Positions 48,606 to 60,958 of a DNA stretch of 64,000 nucleotides are shown one piece after another. Under the pieces are notes generated by a model. That model saw nothing but the letters and a program-made list of their open reading frames with translations, was not told where the DNA came from and did not search any database. A program made the translations under genes and the position numbers. This stretch comes from Nomia melanderi (Eukaryota; Arthropoda; Insecta; Hymenoptera; Halictidae), in NCBI RefSeq assembly GCF_051020985.1, contig NC_134999.1, positions 14,637,660 through 14,701,659 on the forward strand, given 5' to 3'. The first letter of the stretch is position 1; each line of letters begins with the position of its first letter.

Positions 48606-50552
48606 TCGAACATAAGCCATTTTCAAAATAAACGACTCACATATAAGGGACCAGAGTCTATAAAAATACACGATTCACGTGACTAAACGGAGGACCGCTT
48701 TATATGTAAATGAAAATGAATACCAATAATTATATGTACATATATAGGGTGGCACTTATGACGTTCAACTTTGCCAAATCAATGCCAGATTAGTCGCGTG
48801 TGCATGTGAACTTAAGAATCCGCTGAACTGACGTCAGTCATATTTAACGTCTAATTGTTTCGCGCCTCGCTTTGTGTTTCGCGGGTCGCGAGGAAACGTC
48901 TGTAATTGCTCCCACAGGGATTTAGACGAGGGAATTTTCAAACAGAACTTTTTCGAGGAATTCTCTGAAGAAATTATCAGGGAGAAGAGAATTTTGTAAA
49001 CGTAAAGAATTGTCAAGAATTTTCAAAAGCTTGTCAAGAAGGAATGAATTTTTAAGAAGAGTTTTTAGAAAGGAAAGAATTCCTCAGAAACACTTTCAGA
49101 AAGAAAGGAATTTTCGAGAAAAATTTTCCAGGCGAATTCTCATCGTTCAGAAAGCTCGAACTGACAATGTTGTGTTAACTGCGCACGTTGATCGTAAAAT
49201 GCGATCTGTATATTTCGCAAATTTTCTCAATTCTGCAACTTGATTTTACAAGCACTTCCATACTGACGATTTGGAATATTTTTCTTTTTGCCATATTTTT
49301 CGCGGACAAACAGAACGGAGCGTACGTATCCACGAACAAAAGATCCTCTAGACGGTAAAATCAACAGTAAATGCGCCGTACGTGTGCAAATATTTATCAG
49401 TTCCTTTATTGATACGCTTTTTTCCGTGACAATATTGTTTGCTTTCATAACTGTTTACTGCATTCACGTCCGTCCCATAATTTCTAGATTCGATCAAATC
49501 GGGCAATAACGTTGCGTATACTGCTAAATTACAAATATTCAAGAACGAAACAGGAATTTTTCGAATTCCACAAATATTTGTTGATGATCAATTATCAACT
49601 GGATTCTGAAAAGCGTGACGATGTGTGCTGCATTTAAGGAGAAACAAAAACCGAAAGTATTATAAAACCGTATAATCTATGCAGTTTCCAGGAGAATGTT
49701 AGGGTACGCGATATTTGTTATTGTAATGAGTATAATAATTACAACAAGCAATTTTCTTTACTGCGTTTTCAACTTAGTGACATTTTTGAAGGAATGAATG
49801 CATTTCAGAATATAAGAAGATCGTTTTATTAGAATCTATGTAATTTTAATTGTTTAATGTTGGTTTCTTCCAAATTCTTGAAAATTAACAGATACTTCTG
49901 TGATTAACTGTAGATGGAAAATTATTTTCAAAAGAAATACAATTATATTTCTCGAATAAGAGCAAAGTGAACGTGCATTATAGAGATCATGATCCTTTTT
50001 GCCAGTGATCATGTTCTATCATCATCTAATAGACGTGCAGTCTTCATTAGGAAACTAACCGACTGTATTTAATTTTATTGATATTGGAAAACAAATTAGT
50101 AGAGCAGTAATGGAGCAAGAAATAAATAAAACTTCATTGCAATCACTTTAATAACTTCAATGCTAGAATCGTTTATTAATTAATCGAATTGACAGTGATT
50201 ATACCAAAATAATTCACAAAATTATTAAATAACACGCTCCGCTAACATCTTTGATATAACAAACAGCAAAGAAGAAAACGATCGAATAAACAACGCAATG
50301 TACAACAAGCAATAAGATGTTTCTTCATTCATTGTCAAGCGTGATTCAAAACATAGTCTCGCAAGCAACAAGGACCGTTAGTCACCATCCCACTACAATT
50401 TCCTTTCTTTCCGGTAAGAAGAGAGACACACAGCTAAACAATCACGTAAATACCTAAACAACTCCGTAATCTACTATCGCAACGGAACAATTAACAAGAA
50501 ACGATAAACATAAAAATGCAATTACTCGAATTCTAAATAACTTCTCAAACAC
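48606..50552. other. Intron 1 stretch, no feature
   Basis: 48830-49510 has AAGGAATTTTC-like short repetitions and chance frames. No gene or bounded repeat. Confidence 0.45.
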
Positions 50553-51038
50553 TTAACCCTCTATAGACCGAATTTTTGTTCACAACTATAAATAAATGTA
50601 TGTAGTATAAAATTAACAAACATCAATCTATAAATACAAATAAGTAATTAAAAAAGAAATGGAAAAAATAAGATATTAAATTATCTGATCGAATTGCATT
50701 ATTATTGCACGTTTATCCAGCTGAATGCCACCGTATTAGATATCATTATTTATAATATACAAATGTTTTCAAATAATCATCGTTCAATTGAATGAACTAT
50801 ATTAATTCGATTTGACTGGAGGTCATCGGTGACCACCATGGCATTCGAGTATTAAACCGATTATACCTTGTAACTCTGAAATTACAATAACGCTGAACTT
50901 TCACGCTCAAGCGTATAAAAGTTTAAGTTAATTAATTACCTAACTCTATTCGCCACTTTGCTGTGCAACATGAAATAAATCAGCAACATGCCAATGTATC
51001 GATGCAACTTTAAAGTCACACTGACCTATAGAGGGTGA
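50553..51038. mobile_element. Family F MITE carrying an E-like insert
   Basis: Ends TTAACCCTCTATAGACC and GACCTATAGAGGG form an inverted repeat; the right TTAA is mutated. An E-like sequence lies inside at 50676-50855. The element lies 0.2-0.7 kb on the intron side of exon 1. Confidence 0.65.
50676..50855. mobile_element. E-like MITE nested in F
   Basis: The right end TGGCATTCGAGTATTAA and the adjoining palindrome GGTCATCGGTGACC (50821-50834) are the inverted form of the E left end at 55899. The left border is uncertain. Confidence 0.5.
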
Positions 51039-51251
51039 ATACTCTTCTCACAGTAATTAACAACCTAGATACCGACCAAAGGCAATTCAACGACGCACGA
51101 AAACGCTCCTAAAACGGACAACTGATCGACGGTCCGTCGCGGCGATCATATAATCGGTTCCGATCAAGGGAAAGAGACCCGAAGCGTAGACGGCAAGAGA
51201 CAAAACCGGTTCACCGTGTCGAAAGAAGCCCAAATAAAACAAGAAACGTAC

Positions 51252-51313
51252 CGAGCAGGGTTATCGCTGGGAAAGTGCGACTTGTCGGTGTGAAACGGTG
51301 TGCCGAACGTCAT
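51252..51313 (-). CDS. Coding exon 1 of a two-pass membrane protein gene
   Basis: This exon encodes residues 1-20 and the first two bases of codon 21. The start is an ATG whose A is at 51313, with G at -3. An in-frame TGA lies 37 codons upstream (51422-51424), so this is the first ATG of an open frame. The exon ends in CTCG followed by a GTACGT donor (GT at 51251-51250). Joined to the acceptor at 29034, the frame stays open and runs into the start of the next exon. That continuity over a 22-kb gap, together with matching phase (phase 2), is the main support. The encoded N-terminus is polar, has no signal peptide, and should be cytosolic. Translation could instead begin at Met25 in the next exon, which has a stronger context (GCA ATG G). 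No transcript evidence is visible, so the exon pairing is an inference from splice signals and frame. Confidence 0.6.
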
Positions 51314-52450
51314 AACTGAGCAGGTAGACAATCGTTCCTGTCGCAGTCGAGGATCCTTGTCGGTTCTGCGCCGATTTTCGTTACCGGCCGAGCGTCCGGG
51401 GCCGCCGAACAGTTCGGCTAGTCAGCTGATCACGCGATGTTTCATCGCTTCGCTCACTGTGCGCATTATCGTCGTAATTTTCGTACGGGCCGGCTCTACC
51501 GTGACTCTAGGCTGCAGCAACTGGGCCGCGCGATGCAATGCTCTCTCCTTAGACCAGTTATGCCAGTCACTTTACAGTTCTCTGTGTTCACCGGACGCGT
51601 CGGTATCGGCAAGCGAGTCTAGGCAGGCCTGCACGCCTCGCAACAACACTAGTTTCCTTTTCCCAGTCGCGTGCACACGGAGGCTTCCTTGCACCTGGAC
51701 GCTGCGATTCGTCGGAATCGTTCCGAATTGTAAAAAATAATATCACTGAAGGGCTCTCGTCCGGCACAGACGAGGCTCGAAGAGGCACCTCGAGAAGAGG
51801 GATATCACGAGACCTTGTATTGTCACGAGTAACGGGATCGAGGCGCGGTCGTTAAACACAAATCACGCACTGAAATTTAATGAACCACCACTCGATCAAC
51901 GGCAGGCAGGCGGCAAGTGCAACGACCCGTCTCACTCCTTCACTCCTCTCCTTTTCTACACACGTTCCGTCCGACGTTCGATTATCCGCGGAGGCCTGTA
52001 CTGCTCGAATCCTGTCGACGCATCCGCGAAACGGAAACGCGTGTCCGCGCGAGCGTTGGATCCCGTTCTGTGTGCAACAACGATTGCGCGGCGAGCGTAC
52101 GTACAGCGAAAAGAAAGAAAAAAACCAAACGAAGAAGAGAAGCAGGAGATCCGACGAAAGCCGATCACGGCCGAGACACAGCGAGGAACGAAGAACCGAC
52201 TCCCGTCGCGTTTAACATCCGACTGGCTCCGAGGAAAGTCGGCCTGCCGAACGTCACCCTCTCCTCTCTCTCTCGCTCCCTTCTCTCTCTCTCTCTCTGT
52301 CCCTCCTTCTCGCTCCTCTATCGGTCTCTCCTCGTCACTCCGCTCGTGACCCCACACCGACTACCCCGGACGCGCCATCGCACTGCTACAGGCCGTGTCA
52401 CTATCCTCAACCCTCTGCAACATCATCTTGCCGCCTATATTTACACCAAG
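51314..52450 (-). promoter_or_regulatory. GC-rich promoter / 5'UTR island of the membrane protein gene
   Basis: This is the longest GC- and CpG-rich block in the window and directly precedes coding exon 1. It contains a pyrimidine tract on the plus strand (52257-52335) that reads as GAGAG repeats on the gene strand, as bound by GAGA-factor-type proteins at insect promoters. The transcription start cannot be placed. TCAGT, an initiator-like motif, lies just before the ATG (51316-51320) but may be coincidental. Open frames up to 222 codons here, on both strands, are explained by the high GC content and lack any domain. The island could also serve a gene to the right, but no exon on the plus strand can be supported. 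Confidence 0.5.
52257..52335. repeat. CT/GA-rich low-complexity tract (GAGA elements)
   Basis: Nearly pure pyrimidine on the plus strand, with CTCTCTCT runs. On the minus strand it is a series of GAGAG motifs about 0.95 kb upstream of the coding ATG. Such tracts are common at insect promoters and are the likely source of the overlapping low-complexity open frames. Confidence 0.75.
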
Positions 52451-52679
52451 AGAGAGAAATATTCGTATCGATGGGGTTATTTAATATTGATCGTGACGGT
52501 GATTGTGTTTGGATCGTATATTCGACGGGGAAAATATTTTTTTCCCTGTCGGCCTGTAATTGTACGTTTGACAGGTATAGGTTAGGGAAGAGTAATTGTC
52601 CGAACGGTGGTTCTCAATGTAGGGTGCGCGCGGGAAAGTTATTGGGGGTGCTGCGAGGGCTCGAAGGTCGAGTAATTTA

Positions 52680-52727
52680 GGAATTTATGAATTTACGAAT
52701 TTACGAGTTTATGAGTTTACGAATTTG
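52680..52727. repeat. Short tandem repeat of GAATTTACGA-type units
   Basis: Five imperfect 8-10-bp units. They follow a region containing a hAT-like end, GGTGGTTCTCAATG (about 52606). Confidence 0.7.
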
Positions 52728-55114
52728 TTTTTTTCAATACGTAGTTTAGTATATTTTGTTTGTATTGTTGTTTCTTTACGTTTTGACATTTTATTGCAGT
52801 TTTTCACTGACATTACCAGCAAATCGAAGTAATTTTAATAGAAAAAACGTGTTAACATATAAATAAATAATACGTGCGTGAAAAGAAAAGTCATAGATGT
52901 ATCTTACTGTTTTCTATCGATTATAGATATAAATGTTATAATATATTTAATAATAAAATTTTACAGTTTGTAATGACCAATTTTAAATAGCTCTGCAACG
53001 GAGCCCTCGAGTGCAAAGAGTTAAGTTATATGTTTAAGGTGAAGACAATAATTGGCCTGGTATCAGTAGTTGACCATTTTTCAGAAAAATGTAAAAAATA
53101 AGATTTTTACAAGTAATCTCTCAACCCATTCTATCAACATAACTTCGACACACTTTTACCGGAATTGAATTGTTTACCCTGAAAACTAACAATTCATTTC
53201 ATTGACGTTGATTATATGCCTCCAATTTCCAACGTGGAATTAACTTGTTTTCATTTGTATTAGTTTTTTTAGTTGTAATTTGTCATAATCGTTCTGAATA
53301 AATGATATTGAAGTGATCACCTTTAGTGTTTTTGGTTTTACTATAAGCGGACAACTGCTAACTAACATACGGTCAATTACTAGTTTTCTCGTTTTAAAGG
53401 GTGGTCAACTTCTGGCGCAAGTACTGAATTTTCAAAAATGTCGATAAAATTCGGATTGAGAAAAGCTGAATGGTAGTAAATAGAATGATCCGAGAAATGA
53501 CACAATAATAATAAGAATAGAAGGAAACCGTTGGGATACGCTGAAGTTTATTAATTAATTTGTTTTCTTACTTATAATATTTTTAGACAAATATTAGGAT
53601 ATTAAAATTCGATTCTTAAAAGATCCTCTTCAATCTACAGTAAAACGTTGTCGAGCTCTCTCAGTAGTTATATCTTAAATTTCATTTTGCTCGCAGGAAA
53701 TATTTGATCTAACAATGTTCGAGTTTCAATACTAAAATTTTTAATAACCTCCCTTTACAAGCTAAGCATGTTCAAACTCTAAATCTCGCGAACAAAAGCG
53801 ACTCGTGAGTTTTAAGCCGGGCCTGCACTGCCTGCACCTCGCAGCTCGACGTTTCGGTGAATGGTTACAACACTATCCCACTTTTCAATTTTACAGAAAA
53901 TATTCACCGAAAATGGCTTACCCGCGGCGATGGATCCATATTTATGTGTACAGCTTACCTATATATTTACGCAGGAGAGCGTGAGCTACAAAGTTGAATG
54001 AAAAATGTTTTTTCGTTTCATTCTCACTCGCTGGGGCGCGGAATTATTTGACGCCACAATGAAACTCTATAGAGTTAAATAATTAACTTCACCCCTCTAT
54101 TTTCTGGCCAACTGTAGTGCTATTTCAACACCTTTCAAAGTATCACATTATTTTCACACAAAAAGACGGTTTTAACGAACGAAGCTCAACCAGTTGAAGA
54201 TAACACGTAGTAATGTTTAATGGAAACATACTGATTAAAACTGTATGTGTAAATGGAAGGTAATTATACTGGCTTAAATATTTCGTTTATATTTATTGGA
54301 CAAATAAATCCTCTATTAAATATTTATATTAATATTTTCAATTTGTAAATACCATGTGTTAAAAAATTCACCTTTTTTAATGAATTATATATGAATATAT
54401 AAACGTGTGAATATGTAAATATCTAAATATGTGAAAAATTTATTAAAAATTCATTGGACCCTGGAAAATCGCACGTCCCGTATATAGAGAGATAGAAATT
54501 CAGTTCTAGGCCCTCTCATCAATCAACGGCTACAGAGTACTGGTGTCGTTCTAAAACACTTGTGTACCATGTCAAACCAACGCCCGTAGTACGAATTCAT
54601 TTGATGTTTACCGATACGGGGTAGGAAACCGTTTACACATCCTTTAGCTTTTCAGCTTTCCGACACAGATCAATATAAACACGTACTTTTCATCTCCATT
54701 CAATTGTGTTCACATCTTAAACATATGAAATATTTTAAGCTTAGAAAGACTAATTGAAAACCTCAATGTTGGTTACTTCAGTGAACGTTTATGTCTTCAA
54801 GATAATAAATAAATTGAACTTATTCGTCCTTTTATATTCGTTATTTTGAATAACCTTTTCTTAACGCTGTATATAATACTATAACCGATTTTAAAATTGC
54901 CAGAAAGAAATGGTGAATAGTAAATAGCTACTAAAGGTTCTCCACACGAATAACGAGTAACTTGAATAATTATAACTAATGTAACGATTGATTTTTAATG
55001 ATTGTTACATTTATAACGATTCAAACGATTAAGTATATTTAATTATTAAATTTATAATGATTATAACGATTAATTGCGAACACTTTTCACTCGGAAGTTT
55101 CTCACTAGAAACAT
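52728..55114. other. Upstream intergenic AT-rich DNA
   Basis: A family B right end (CTCGAGTGCAAAGAGTTAA, ending at 53024) is visible. Otherwise no gene, RNA or clear repeat. Confidence 0.45.
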
Positions 55115-55339
55115 TTAACACATTGCGTACCGGCTAATTTTCAGAAAACTGAGGTCAACTTATATCACTATACATAGAAAAACTCAGATATCATATTGTT
55201 ATGTAATATATTTTAAATGGACAATCAATTCGAATTAAATTTTATATTTCCTTCAATGCTGTGGTAATTAGCAAAGTTGCATAGCTAAGTGTCTTTATAT
55301 AAAAACGAGATTTCTCGTTACCGGTACGCAATGTGTTAA
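55115..55339. mobile_element. Family G MITE, complete
   Basis: A perfect 19-bp inverted terminus TTAACACATTGCGTACCGG, with TTAA at both ends, 225 bp. The subterminal repeat TCAG-AAAA-CTGA lies near the left end. The left two-thirds is nearly identical to the chimeric element at 3050. Confidence 0.9.
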
Positions 55340-55898
55340 CATTTCTTGACGAGACAAAGACGATATTCTTTGAAACTAACTCAGAGGGAAATCATCAGTT
55401 AATTGAGAAACAAAGTTATTTCATTACAATATTTCATATATTGAGGCACTATACAAAGTTCAACATTAAATATCAAAGTTTATGGTTTCACTGTGTCAAA
55501 TTATGGTGCAAAGGATTAATAACAATTAATGATTAATTATGATCAATTATTACATTTATTAACATCCACTAATACCGACTATTTATACTTTATTATTATC
55601 GAAATGAAGTTCTATTTGAATAATGCCCAACATCGATCGGGACATCTCTACTATGGGACTCACCCCCTCCAAAGCGGCGCAGTCGTGCGTCAAGACTGCG
55701 AGACAAAAGCCAAGGCGGTGTGAACACGGCTTTACGGAAGAGGCCGCGGGCGAACCAACGAGTCAAGCCATAAAAAAGCGGGGACAATGGCCTAGTATGA
55801 ATTAGGCTCATAGAACGGTCTGCTCGACGGAAAACCTCGCAGAAAGACGCGCAGCGAAAAACGCGTGAAACCATTCGCGGACGAACATAAGGAGCGTA
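55340..55898. other. GC-rich island with a small plus-strand frame
   Basis: A 50-codon frame starts ATGGGACTC at 55653 and closes at about 55804. It would begin M-G-L-T-P-S-K, an N-myristoylation-like start, but there is no other support. I do not call it a gene. Confidence 0.25.
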
Positions 55899-56144
55899 TT
55901 AACACGTTGAATGCCATGGGGGTCACCGGTGACCTCAACGAAATCGAATTACTATAATTCATTCGATTAAACGATGATTATTTGAAATTTTTTCTATATT
56001 ATAAGTAATACAACTTAATGCACTTACATTCAACAGTACAAACCTGTAATAATAACAACGTAATTCAATGGCATAAGTTGATGTTACATTATTTTCATTT
56101 TCTATATTTGTCTCGGCAAAATCATGCGGCAGTCAACGTGTTAA
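55899..56144. mobile_element. Family E MITE, complete
   Basis: TTAACACGTTGAATGCC and GGCAGTCAACGTGTTAA ends, 246 bp. A perfect 14-bp palindrome, GGTCACCGGTGACC, lies at 55921-55934, 18 bp inside the left TTAA. A C-type terminus (TTAACCTGTTAACTGGG) shares the right TTAA. Confidence 0.85.
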
Positions 56145-56287
56145 CCTGTTAACTGGGTGACCTCTCAACCACGAATACCTACGGGAACAATAAGTGAAGG
56201 AGATAATAACGAACTCCAATGGTTTAGCCCGTAATCAGCGTCGGGCATTATTAGAATAAAATTTTATACATAATAACGAATAGATAA

Positions 56288-56751
56288 TTAACCGTTTACA
56301 CTCGATGATATCTGTCATTAACACTAGATTTACGGACATTCATTGTACAGTTTGTTCTATTGTTCCCAGAAAGGTTGATGTTCGTTCGTTTAGATCTGGG
56401 AAATCAAATGTTTAAAAATGTATCATTAGGAACCATAATCACGTAATTGAACCAATCAAAATCAACCTAAACATTTACCAAATAATGTTTATAAAATTCA
56501 ATATGAGTCAAATTGACTCGTTCCGTAAATCTAGGATTAATAAGTGTTCATTATTCTCTGATGAAATGTTGGTGATACTTTTTGCAACTAATGTAAAGAA
56601 TAATCTTGACAAATTAAGTGACAGGACTACTTTATTTCAATATTTCATGTGTTGACACAGTATGCAAAGTGTAATATTGAACTTGAAAGTTTATAATTTT
56701 GCTGCGTATAATCAAATGACAAGTGACAGTTTGTCGAGTGCAAAGGGTCAT
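56288..56751. mobile_element. Family B MITE, inverted, interrupted by H
   Basis: Left end TTAACCGTTTACACTCGA; right end GTCGAGTGCAAAGGGTCA. The interior after the insert (ATTATTCTCTGATGAAAT, TTTCATGTGTTGACA, ATCAAATGAC) matches the inverted B element at 20253. Confidence 0.8.
56318..56540. mobile_element. Family H MITE nested in B (best H copy)
   Basis: TTAACACTAGATTTACGG to CCGTAAATCTAGGATTAA, with TTAA at both ends. A perfect palindrome, GAGTCAAATTGACTC, lies at 56505-56519, 17 bp inside the right TTAA. None lies near the left end. Confidence 0.85.
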
Positions 56752-59700
56752 TTGTTATTCTTGTTATTCGTTATTCATATGGGAACCGTTTATTCGTTAT
56801 TCAATATTCATCGTTTTATATTCGCATTTATCAATTTTGCTGACAACTATACAGGGAATTTACGTTTCTCATGTTATTATGTGCAGCACTGAAGAAACGT
56901 TATATAAAATAGAGAAGCTTTATTTATCTGTTAACCGTGAGTTGTGAATATATTGAGCATTCGTTATTCGCAAATAACAATCAGATTGAATTTACTCGTC
57001 ATTCTTTGTTAAAAAAGATAGCAGGAAGTTTTAATAAATATCATCGATAGCTGAAACTTTATTTTCTTAAAGTAATTAAAATATGAAAAACTGTCGATAA
57101 TCGATTCTTATAAACACTTCGCCTTACAATGTCGTATCAGATTTATGACAAAAAATTTAAACAGAACATAATGAATGGCATTTAATTCTTCTCGGTCTAA
57201 ATCGAATATTATTTTCCAACTATCGATTATTAATCTTTCTAGTAAACATTCGAAGCAGACATAACGTTATCCATTTCTTTTACAAAGAATCTATTGACTA
57301 CAGAGTAGTGATATCGAACGCAATTATAAAAAACACAGAGCAAGTGTCTAAAAGAATTTCCGAACAAAATGAAAGAGTCTTATCAATTGATAACACATTA
57401 CCCCAGACGAGCAAAACCCTGATCACAGTAATTTTATGAGAATAAAAAAGAAACAGAATATAACATTATATGACGTGGAAAATGTATTGATGACGCAACA
57501 CACATTATCCGTATAGTATCCCACGTCAGGTCATTACTTCCAATCCTCGGCGCAATCCCCTGAAGCCTGACCTATCTCGAGATGGGAAGATATTTCTAAA
57601 ACGGGTGAATTAACGATCGATAATGTGGTCGGAGGGTTGAAAGATCGAGTGATTACGAAAGCCACGAGACGAAAACAGGACGGAAACTGTTCAACGATGA
57701 CGACAATCTCGGTTTCGCCCTTTCTGAGCCCACCTACTGTTTTACCTTCAAGTGCCGTTTACTTAAATTCTATAGAATCGATCAAAATTGCTCGAATTCA
57801 ACGAACATGAGTTTAACATCATTAACACGTTCACGTTGAGACATACATATGATGAATCGTAGATCGTAATAATAACAATGTTTGCAAAAATGACGTTGAA
57901 ATGCATTCTTTTGTTACGTCTCTAGTTTTATAACTTTGTTTGCTAATTGTGAGTAAATGTAAATAAAAAATTTGATAAATAATTTACTGGATCGAAGAAG
58001 ACCCGAAGAATATAATGAAATGACGTTGACCGGCAAATTAATTGAAAACAATTATAATTTGTATGATGACTAATGTCGAATAAAAAAATTTAATATTGTA
58101 AATAATTAGGTAATAATGAAATGTAAGAATTCTGATGCAAATAATTAATAATCTTTCTTTTTTATCTTTGCTACGAAAGAATGAGTGATATATGAAACGA
58201 TGAAGCTTCTCATGGCATGTTTCTCATGTTAATAAAATTAATGAGACACGACACATAATTTCTTTTTTTATATGTAACGTAATTTCATCTTGAGTAACGA
58301 CTCCTATAACTTTATTCGGTTAAAGAAAAATCACTATAAATAATAAAGTAAGACCATTGAGCTTTCTTCTCGTGACTGTTCATAAGATTTATGAAATCGC
58401 TGGTACTTATTTTCATGAGAAATAAAATTCTGTCAGAAAAATTTCGATCGTCAAGTACTATCTATTTCTATCTTTATATTTATGCATAATATTTATAAGA
58501 CGAAAATTGGTGGCGCATAATATATGTGGAGAGTATAAATTGCACAGTCTGGGACTTCAGGGAAGGAGAGTTCGAATATGAATTTTGGTTTTATTTTTAG
58601 TTCGACCACTATGACTTTTGAGATGCATCATTTATAAACGTTCAATCTTTATAAGTTCTTATCTTTTTCATAGGAAACTATATTGAATCACAGTTATAAA
58701 AATGTAACTGATTCACGTCATGCTTTCGCATGGAATAGTACCCTCCGTATTTTTAGCTTTTTGCTTCGAGAAGAAATGCACGTGGGTGCTCCGATTCGAT
58801 AATAATTTTCATCGACTTAACTGGACACTTGCAAAGTTTGATTAGCCTTTCGATAAACCAATGATGGTAGAAATATTAGACTCAGTTACGAAGAACTGAC
58901 ATAATATTCTGCGATTAATATACTGGAATCAGTAATAGTTGATACACGTGTAACAGATTAGTGAAAATAATTTAGTAAACTTATATACCTGGTAAACTTA
59001 TGATAGTTTCCATGTAAACCAGTTATTAATAAGTAGAACTTTCGATCATAAGCGCCTGTATACTGTTTCTTAATATTATGTTACATCAAACTTAATGAAC
59101 ATTCCCTAAAAAATATTATAGTAGAACAAAATTTGAGAACCATCGGTTATATAATTAATACAATAATTAACATCAATAGATAATTTAAATGACTAATACA
59201 CTAATACTGTAGTGACTGTCACAAATTGATTTAAAAGTGTACATAAGCCATTAAATATGTTATAAACATTTATTATTTTTACTTTTATAATAAATATTGC
59301 TTCTTCTTCTTCTTTTTATTATTGTTTTTGTTATTTTTGTCATTATAAATATTCATTATTTACAACATTTACGCATTTCATTCGAAATTCTCGGCACAAA
59401 TTCCTTGTGAAGAACCAACCCCCTTTTCCAACATTTTCCTTCTTATTCTTCAGAAATTCAGCTAGAAATTGCACCTGAATTGTACTTGTTAACAAGATTT
59501 CCATAGATAGATCTATGCAAAGGTAACAATTCGTTCAGACTCGAAACAAAGAGCTGGGCGACTCTATAATTTCCGAAACCCCTTCAACCCCTCCGCGTCG
59601 TAAAGAGGGCGCGCGACGAGGCACGAAAACTTTTAAGGTCCCCCGAGCAAATCTCGTGGGTGTTAAAATCTTCGATCGAACTTACTGACCGAGATGTTAC

Positions 59701-60784
59701 AAGGACAGCATTCTGCAACTGCAGCTACGTGCCACGGGTACAGTGGTGTTCAAAGAAAATTTTATAAATTGATATTTATGTGTACAGGCTGATGTGGAAA
59801 GGAAGATTCATAACCTTTTGGGGTAGATAGCACACATCAACTAGTGAAAAATGTGTTGCCACTCGACACACGTATCAGAACCCAGAATTATTATAAATCT
59901 AATAACCAAAGATATAAGAGATGATGAGACAATCAAATTGTTAATCATCTTCAAATAAAAAATTGTTTATAACTTTCAGATATTAATTTTTGTGGAAGTT
60001 ATGGACCCTGTCTTTATTTACCCTCTCTACAAACTGCAGTTCATATAAAAGTGTTTTAATAAAACCTTAAAGATATTTATTGTTTCAAGCATAAGATTGT
60101 AGGTAGAAATAATCAAAATTAATCAATTCTGCACACAAGAGACAAAAATTTAGTTGAAGTAAGTTAATAAATGTATTAACATTATCTTATTATCTGAATG
60201 TTTTGCTGAAGTATATAGCTATATGAAATTGTGCAATCGAAAACAATTAACTGCTTAATACGGCGACTGTTCGAATAATTTGTATTTAAATTACTGTATT
60301 ATAAATTTAAAAATTATCCTGCGTTATAATTTTCCTTCTTGCCATGTTCTTTCGCGAAAATTTTTTGACCGCCACTGAACACGTTCAGCGATGCAAACGT
60401 CAGACGGAAGTAGCGCGAATGCGCATTAAGATAATTGTTGTTCCAACCTGGATGCGAAAATAATTAAAACTCGATGGCCCACTTGGATAGTAGAACTTGC
60501 TAATCTTGCAGTCAAATTTCTTGAATAATTGTGCTGTACTTATGTCAGAATTCCTCTGTTTCATTGATCAAGAGTAATCACCTTGCAGGAAATTACTATG
60601 GTACTGTCTCTGAAGAAGAAATAACTTACAACTGTGTAAATTGAACTGTTGAATTTTTTATCATACAATTCAGAAGTGGGTTGTGCATTATCGAGCAATA
60701 TACCTGCTGGTATTGTTTAAAATATTAAAATTCGGAAATTAATATATTCAGTAAATTTATATTATTCATTCAATTCTCATTCAT
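56752..60784. other. Upstream intergenic stretch
   Basis: A decayed E-like element (about 58018-58232, ending CATGTTAA) and a TTC microsatellite (59300-59313) are visible. 59560-59720 is GC-richer. No gene or RNA was identified. Confidence 0.4.
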
Positions 60785-60871
60785 TCTACGTTTGACGAGT
60801 GTACACTCTATTATTTGACTTCATTGCGTGTAATGAGAGATTCTTCAAACTAAATTCCACAGTTAACTAAC
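60785..60871. mobile_element. Family C right-end fragment
   Basis: TACGTTTGACGAGTGTACAC through AAATTCCACAGTTAACTAAC matches the right part of the C copies, with a decayed terminus. Confidence 0.6.
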
Positions 60872-60958
60872 TAAAAACCCCTGGCCTTGAGCGGATCAAC
60901 AAAGAAAGAATCCAGAAAAATTGAAAGTTACCTAGAACAAATCGGCATCGCTGAAGAG

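Larger units (their letters stand above)
17482..51313 (-). other. Gene span (partial): two-pass membrane protein, three exons seen
   Basis: The assembled partial product has 171 residues: cytosolic residues 1-55, a hydrophobic region at 56-88, a short loop at 89-114, a second span at 116-138 and a cytosolic tail from 139. The positive-inside rule puts both termini in the cytosol. Introns are about 22.2 kb (phase 2), 11.1 kb (phase 1) and more than 17.4 kb (phase 1). Such long introns suggest a developmentally regulated or neuronal gene, but that is only a tendency. The distant resemblance to TMEM200 proteins rests on topology and the R-ILGP motif before the second span. It needs a profile search. 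The 3' end is missing from the window. Confidence 0.65.

Noticed and set aside
51917..52585. 222-codon plus-strand open frame in the GC-rich island
   Set aside because: Low-complexity Arg/Ser/Leu content arising from the CT tract, overlapping equally long frames on minus, no domain. Better explained as promoter/5'UTR sequence of the minus-strand gene.
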